Assembly (NCBI GenBank): GCA_031841125.1
Contig: CM063111.1
Span: forward strand, 40,808,955-40,872,954
Direction of reading: 5' to 3'
DNA from: Acanthococcus lagerstroemiae
Taxonomy: Eukaryota; Arthropoda; Insecta; Hemiptera; Eriococcidae
Length of the DNA stretch: 64,000 nucleotides
Below the pieces are notes generated by a model. That model worked only from the letters and a program-made list of their open reading frames with translations. It did no database searches and had not been told where the DNA came from. The position numbers and the translations under genes were made by a program. How positions within the stretch are numbered: the first letter of the stretch is position 1; each line of letters starts with the position of its first letter. Positions 59,084-64,000 of this stretch are shown piece by piece.

Positions 59084-59384
59084 GAGTGCATTTCAAGGAT
59101 TGTCATCCTTGGAGGAATTGGATCTGGAGAATAACAGACTAGCGTATTTAGAATTCAACGTCTTCAAAGATTTGAATAAACTGCGGATCATTCGTTTAAG
59201 CAACAATCGACTAACCATGAGACTGTTACCCGACTTGTCGTCTTCGTTGTTGAATAACTGCCCACAAATTGAAGAAATACACCTGAGAAATAATTCGGTC
59301 GATGCCATACTCGAAGACTGGGTAATCTCAGACATGAATCTGAGAATTTTGGATCTCAGTTACAATAAAATCGAAAAGTTATCG
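59084..59384 (+). CDS. Toll: Toll-family receptor, coding exon 2: LRRs 11-15
   Basis: The first base completes codon 398 and the frame runs to residue 498. The sequence joins the LRR cut by intron 1 (SAFQGLSSLEELDLENNRL) and adds LNKLRIIRLSNNRL, CPQIEEIHLRNNSV and MNLRILDLSYNKIEKLS. The acceptor is a T-rich tract ending TTTAG at 59083. The donor is GTAAGT at 59385, in phase 0. Extracellular and probably ligand-facing or structural. Reading on past the donor gives a low-quality tail, so the splice is well supported. Confidence 0.9.
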
Positions 59385-61910
59385 GTAAGTGTAAGACGTA
59401 ATAATCAAAGTCTTCTTCATTGCAATGAACTGGAACTCCTAAATGCAATACTGGCAAGTGGGGTGAAGGTAAAAACGATGAGAGGTGAAGATGAACAAAA
59501 GACTGTAACGTCACAGTACACTGATGTAACAAACACAGTACTGCCACAGCACTTTTTCTTATTTTTGTTAAGGTGAACATACCTAATTGGGATGTTTACC
59601 TCACCTAGGTAGCGCTAGTGTCGTGGTATGGTGACAATGGCGAGAACAACTGATAAGAATTGAAAGGCTTTCGTACCTTTTATCACCTCATTACTGGTAG
59701 GGATACCAACTTCGTAAATTCAGGTTAACATCCTAATATGCTACAAGTATTATCAAGCAGGACCAATGGCGTAGCCAGGATTTTTCCAAGGAGGGGATCA
59801 GCAAAATTTTGGCCGGGGGGGGTACACCTAATGTGAACAGTTGACATATCAGTATGTTTTCAATTTCACTAATGTATCTGAATTTAAATTTCATTTCGCG
59901 CATTTACTCTAATACTGCCAGCATATAAAAATTCCCATCTCAAGGGGGGGATCCCCTAATCCCCCCCCCCGCCTTTTGGCTACGCCACTGAGTAGGACCG
60001 GCATAATGTCATTTACTAAAACGAAACTCCTGTACGATTAATTTTTAAAGTTTTGAACTAAGTGCTCCAGCATCCCGTGATAATATGGCGGGAGACTGTT
60101 CCAAAATAAATTTTATCTAGATTCATATACGAGTTAGTTTAGGTCACTAAATTATACCTATTTACGAGACAAGCTGGAAACTGTGAGGTGAAGATGAACA
60201 TGTGAGGTTTACATTTTACCTTCTTAACTGATTTGTTATGAATGCTCCAGGTATCATTAGTGTTTTCAATGATTTTATAATGTTCCAAGTGAAGAATGCC
60301 ACGAAGTACATACAACAGTTGAATTACAGCATCAACTTGGAATAATTCTACATTGTTTTTTCTGGGTTTTCACAAATTTTCACTTTTTTTTTTTTTTAAC
60401 ATTAAAATTTGTTTACCTTCATTCTTTCAACACCTTCAGAAAGAATTACCATGCAAAAACATGAGTTCATCTTCACCCGCCTAAATAGTGAGGTGAAGGG
60501 GAACAAACTTTGAGCTGTTAAAAAAAGTGTACTCATCAGTGGATTTTTTTCTTCAACCGGTATTGTTCTTATAGTTGTCAAGTGTTTACAACGAAACCTA
60601 AATGGTGTGTTTACCTTCAAAAAATGGGAGAAATTTCCCATAAAAACCTTAGAATCTGTTCATTTTTACCCCACTTGCCGTTACTAAAACGGAGACTGTA
60701 CATTATTTTATTGAACAGAATTCATAAAAGTTTCGAGTAAGAGATTTTATATACGTTCAAGCTAATAGGGATAGTTATGTTTCGTTTACCGGGTTCACCC
60801 TACCTCTCCTCACTTCATCATTTAAATGCCCTCAGCGTATGACAATTTCAGGTTTCTAATAATTCACTAAGAAGGCTGAATCGCCCCAAACCTTATAGAT
60901 AATTTACTTGTAGATTCCAACTTCAAAATCCACCATTTTTTTTAAAAACACTAGCTGCACTGAGGGTATGCGCCATATAATTTGAGGGATTACAGGAGGT
61001 GTAAATCTTCATACTTTTTGGAACATCCGTTTGAACGAAATATTCGAAAATTTATTCTGCATTACGGTATTTAAAGATGGAACAACCAACCAAACATCAT
61101 CTGTCCGTAAATTTCGCTGATGTGCTGAATATATATAAACAAATTACCACGAGTTTAACTATTGATTGGGGAGGGGGGCCTAGATGGGCGTATAGCATTA
61201 ACCTATTTTTCTGCTTGTAACCAGCTACCTCTCCTATTTGAATCGTGTTTGTTGATGTTCAGTTGCCGGGTTTTATTCCTCGACAGGCCCGTTGTACAGC
61301 AAATATGGAAATGACCAAACATATTAAAAGAACTAAAATTGAAACGGTATAATACGTATATGCAATATTTTTGTTGATGCCTTCTATCAGCGCTGCACGC
61401 TGCTATGAATTTATTGAAAAAAAAATTATTCAGTGAATAACCAAAGATCTGAAAATTACAAATTTTGGAAACGACTGCTCAGATGGATAACCATGTAACC
61501 TATATTTTTCTGAAAATTAGGTTTCTATATAGTTTCTGGTACCTTTAGGTAGGTACTTCTACAAAGTTGGGTAACAAAAACATTTAGTCAAAATCAATTT
61601 TTCCATAAGATTACTAATTTAAACAATACCGCGAACCTCATATCACAATGTTTGTGGGTTAAGTGGTTATGCATCTAATAAGCAGTCGATATACGTATAT
61701 GTACCTACTTGAATGTTCAGTTCAAAAAAATCAAGAATCAAGCCACATGCTAGAATGTTCTCGACGAACTTATCCTGACCTGTTCATCCCGCAGAATTAT
61801 TCAAAACCATTCGTCGGCACCAAATTCAAAATTCTACTTACCCCCCTTCCCCTCCCGTTAAATCATTCTTCATTATACATGATACTAAATCACATTTTTT
61901 CTTTTTACAG
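59385..61910 (+). other. Toll: Toll intron 2, 2526 bp
   Basis: It runs from donor GTAAGT to acceptor TTTTTTCTTTTTACAG. It contains a miniature hAT element at 59764-59990. Several direct and inverted copies of the word GGTGAAGATGAAC / GTTTACCTTC lie at about 59463-59610, 60180-60235 and 60405-60620. No coding sequence is recognised in the rest; the 98-codon frame at 61663-61959 overlaps exon 3 in another frame. Confidence 0.85.
59764..59990. mobile_element. Miniature hAT element, 227 bp, with G/C tracts
   Basis: The left end CAATGGCGTAGCCAGGATT and the reverse-complemented right end CAGTGGCGTAGCCAAAAGG are clear terminal repeats. Flanks AGCAGGAC (59756-59763) and AGTAGGAC (59991-59998) match at 7 of 8. 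G-runs lie at about 59814-59822 and 59944-59950, and a C-run at 59961-59970. Confidence 0.9.
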
Positions 61911-62585
61911 TCGGACGAGTTGCAATTCATTGCTGCAGATAGGCACGCCGTCAAAGTAAACCTCAGCAACAATCAGATAAGAACAGTCGACATGGTCTAC
62001 TTCGAAAATAACTTTTTTTTTTCATGTGACTCGCCACCTTGCGAGGATCGGTATCGCCCAAGGTATCTGGAAGTTATACTCGCCAACAACCCTTTGGTGT
62101 GCGACTGCGAGTCGTACGATCTCATCAGGTACTTCCAGCAGAAAATGAATCCTGCAGCGTTCAAACAGGTTTCGATAAGCCCAAATCATATTCAGTGTTC
62201 GGCGCCAGGCAACTTGAAGAATATGTCAATAGCAAAAGTGAGGCTGGAGGATGTGTATTGTTCGTGGGACAAGCTACGCAAGGACTTCGCGAACGATACC
62301 TGTCCCAAGGGTTGCACTTGTACCTTGTGGTATGCCAATATGGTTCTAGTCATTAACTGTACTAATCTAAGAAGTCTTCCAGAGAAATTGCCTCAGTCTC
62401 AGTATATACAACTATCGAATGGTAAACAACTCGGTATAACTGGAATTGACCTAATTCTATCCAACAACGGTTTGCGATCGTTAAAAGAGGTTTCGGAATT
62501 ACTACCACCGAAAATAATGAAATTAACAATGTCATCAAATGCGTTAAAGAACATTGATGATCTCAAGCTTCCAAAGTCATTGAAG
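61911..62585 (+). CDS. Toll: Toll-family receptor, coding exon 3: LRRCT, internal LRRNT, LRRs
   Basis: This exon encodes residues 499-723 in phase 0 on both sides. It starts with the last LRR (VKVNLSNNQIRTVDM). The first C-terminal cap is NPLVCDCESYDLIRYFQ (C562, C564), closed by C594 and C615. It is followed by an N-terminal-type cap CPKGCTCTLW (C629, C633, C635, C648) and further LRRs (LILSNNGLRSLKEV, KIMKLTMSSNALKNI). A cap pair in the middle of the ectodomain defines the multiple-cysteine-cluster Tolls, as in Drosophila Toll. A short insertion before the cap, FFFSCDSPPCEDRYRPR, adds two cysteines (C537, C542). The acceptor is TTTTTACAG at 61910 and the donor GTTAGT at 62586. Confidence 0.92.
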
Positions 62586-63476
62586 GTTAGTTCATCAGCA
62601 TGTGTCTGTTATAACAACGTTCTTTCCTTACTTTTCTTTTGCATATCATCAAACTCTTAACCTGGATTTCATGTATTATTGTGACCTGGACAACCAGCTT
62701 TCATAGTCCAAGTCACATGTACGCTATAAGTTAGGTATACCCTTATAGGTACCTCATTCAAAATATATTGTAGTATTCATGTTTAAGTTCATACTTAATT
62801 CAATAATAAATGAGAAAAAATGATTCATCAATTATCTGGGGTTGACAGCATTCTCCGAGTAATACAGGAACTATTTCAAGTTCTTTCATTTCTTCAAGGA
62901 CCAAATGACTTGCATAAAGGGTCTTAATTCTCGAGCTCTTCATTCTTTTTTTCTCTCTGATGTTGAGTTCATCACAATAATACTATCAAGTTAGATGTGA
63001 TTGTCAAAAACGTTACAGTACACTTAGCACATTTGACCAATATACAAAAAATCTACCCCCTCCCCCCCCCAAAAAAAAAGGGGGGGAAAGAAGAATGATT
63101 TAATGTGTCCAATACACCAACATAGATCATTGCAGCCGTCCTAGACAAAGAAATTTTTGCCGCCCTCATGTTCCAAAAAATAAAATAAAATAAATAAATA
63201 AATAAATAAAATTGTTATCTACTTTTTCGAAAAATGTATGCCCTGGAAAATTCGCCGCTCGAAGCCACGGCTTCGTTGGCTTCTGGGGAAATACGGCGCT
63301 GACACAGATGCATATCAGAAAAACTAAAATACAATAAACCGTGATTCTGAACCCCAAAACTGGATGTGCTTGAATATAATTATATTTAGGTTCTTGAGAT
63401 TCCTGTAGTTGTATATGTACCTTTTAGAAGATATTAAAATACACTTAAATTACTCATCAGTTACTTCTTCCAACAG
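62586..63476 (+). other. Toll: Toll intron 3, 891 bp
   Basis: The donor is GTTAGT and the acceptor TTACTTCTTCCAACAG. Inside are adjacent C-, A- and G-runs at 63056-63087 and an (AAAT)n tract at 63175-63213. I see no coding sequence; the minus-strand frame 63166-63357 is by chance. Confidence 0.85.
63175..63213. repeat. (AAAT)n microsatellite
   Basis: AAAAT and then AAAT units are repeated in tandem within Toll intron 3. Confidence 0.9.
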
Positions 63477-63641
63477 GTATTGGAACTGGATCACAATGAA
63501 ATATCTCATCTAGACAAACGTACCATCGAAAAATTGAATCAAACCAATCCAAATACGACTATAACTCTGCACAACAACCCTTGGCAATGTGATTGTGAAA
63601 CGAAAGATCTGCTGAATTTCATTCAAGCTCGCTTTTCAAAG
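63477..63641 (+). CDS. Toll: Toll-family receptor, coding exon 4: last LRR and second LRRCT
   Basis: This exon encodes residues 724-778, phase 0 at both ends. It continues the LRR begun in exon 3 (LKSLK|VLELDHNEISHLD fits the repeat) and then NNPWQCDCETKDLLNFIQ, the start of the membrane-proximal C-terminal cap (C761, C763). The rest of the cap is in exon 5. The acceptor is CCAACAG at 63476. The donor is GTTGTT, weaker than the others, but the frame and domain join exactly to the next exon. Confidence 0.88.
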
Positions 63642-63733
63642 GTTGTTATTTGCCACTTGAAGCAAGCTTCCAGTAATTTTTGTCAGTAAAGTATTACGCC
63701 CATTATCCAACTGTATGAATTGTTCTGTTTCAG
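63642..63733 (+). other. Toll: Toll intron 4, 92 bp
   Basis: This minimal intron runs from GTTGTT to TTCTGTTTCAG. It contains in-frame stops (TGA at 63657-63659), so reading through would truncate the receptor before the membrane segment. Confidence 0.8.
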
Positions 63734-64000
63734 ATACCCCATATATACGATATCACTTGTGTTACATCCGGCAAATCGCTCATTAATCTCACCGTCGATG
63801 ATTTGTGCGGAATCTCATTAACTTTAATCATCGTCTGCGTATCACTAGCCTCTTTTGGTTTAATTTTCGGTATCATTACTTTCCTATATTACAAGTACGA
63901 ACATGAACTCAAAGTATGGATGTTCGCTCATAAGATCTGTCTGTGGCTGGTAACCGAGAAGGAGGTCGACCGCAATAAAAAATACGATGCTTTCATCAGT
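63734..64000 (+). CDS. Toll: Toll-family receptor, coding exon 5 (partial): transmembrane segment and start of TIR domain
   Basis: This exon encodes residues 779-867 and is cut by the window end. C787 and C803 complete the second C-terminal cap (YDITCVTSG and VDDLCG). Residues about 805-831 (ISLTLIIVCVSLASFGLIF and onward) are a single membrane-spanning helix. A basic and aromatic juxtamembrane stretch follows, then KKYDAFIS at 860-867, the box-1 motif that opens the TIR domain. TIR domains recruit MyD88-type adaptors in the cytoplasm. Most of the roughly 140-residue TIR must lie just to the right of the window. The acceptor is TTCTGTTTCAG at 63733. Confidence 0.93.
   Translation, partial: MPHIYDITCVTSGKSLINLTVDDLCGISLTLIIVCVSLASFGLIFGIITFLYYKYEHELKVWMFAHKICLWLVTEKEVDRNKKYDAFIS

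Noticed and set aside
1..64000. CRISPR arrays, bacterial operons or prophage
   Set aside because: No regularly spaced identical repeats with unique spacers, no compact long open frames and no Shine-Dalgarno-led genes; the window is clearly eukaryotic.

Overview
This 64-kb window looks like nuclear DNA from an arthropod, most likely an insect. The evidence is intron-split genes with GT-AG junctions, an insect-style Toll receptor, AT-rich non-coding DNA, and a dense load of small inverted-repeat transposons and decayed LINEs. No bacterial operons, CRISPR arrays or intact virus are visible. A hemipteran (sternorrhynchan-like) source is only an impression from repeat style and is not demonstrated.

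The one convincing host gene is a Toll-family receptor on the + strand. It begins at ATG 33715 and runs off the right edge. Its coding exons are 33715-34907, 59084-59384, 61911-62585, 63477-63641 and 63734-64000+. The four junctions are phase-compatible and give one open frame of 867 codons: signal peptide, a long leucine-rich-repeat (LRR) array, a first C-terminal cysteine cap, an internal N-terminal cap, a few more repeats, a second C-terminal cap, a membrane segment, and the first residues of the cytoplasmic TIR domain (YDAFIS). This double-cap layout is the multiple-cysteine-cluster architecture of Drosophila Toll. A strong splice acceptor at 33657 implies a non-coding 5' exon further upstream. 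Intron 1 is about 24.2 kb and full of transposons; intron 4 is only 92 bp.

The left half (1-33 kb) contains no gene I can support. It holds nested hAT-like elements (1.4-3.2 kb), a two-copy inverted-repeat family (3.3 and 12.1 kb), LINE relics (10.3, 14.8-16.2, 30.7-31.2 and 32.6-33.1 kb), a broken coding relic of unknown origin (18.6-19.7 kb), and a stretch of degenerate tandem repeats (21-25.6 kb).

The right half is mostly Toll intron 1. It holds a decayed LINE at 49.1-53.0 kb interrupted by two other elements, a Jockey-type LINE 5' fragment at 55 kb, a tRNA-derived SINE at 44.3 kb, a reverse-strand LINE at 57.3-58.4 kb, and many hAT-like miniature elements with readable 8-bp target duplications.

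I did not find a convincing new biological system. The best-supported new observations concern the mobile-element layer. There are three element-inside-element nests whose target duplications are still legible, a GATC/AGCC-rich hAT-like family present as an opposed pair in intron 1, and repeated use of G- or C-homopolymer tracts near the ends of several miniature hAT elements.
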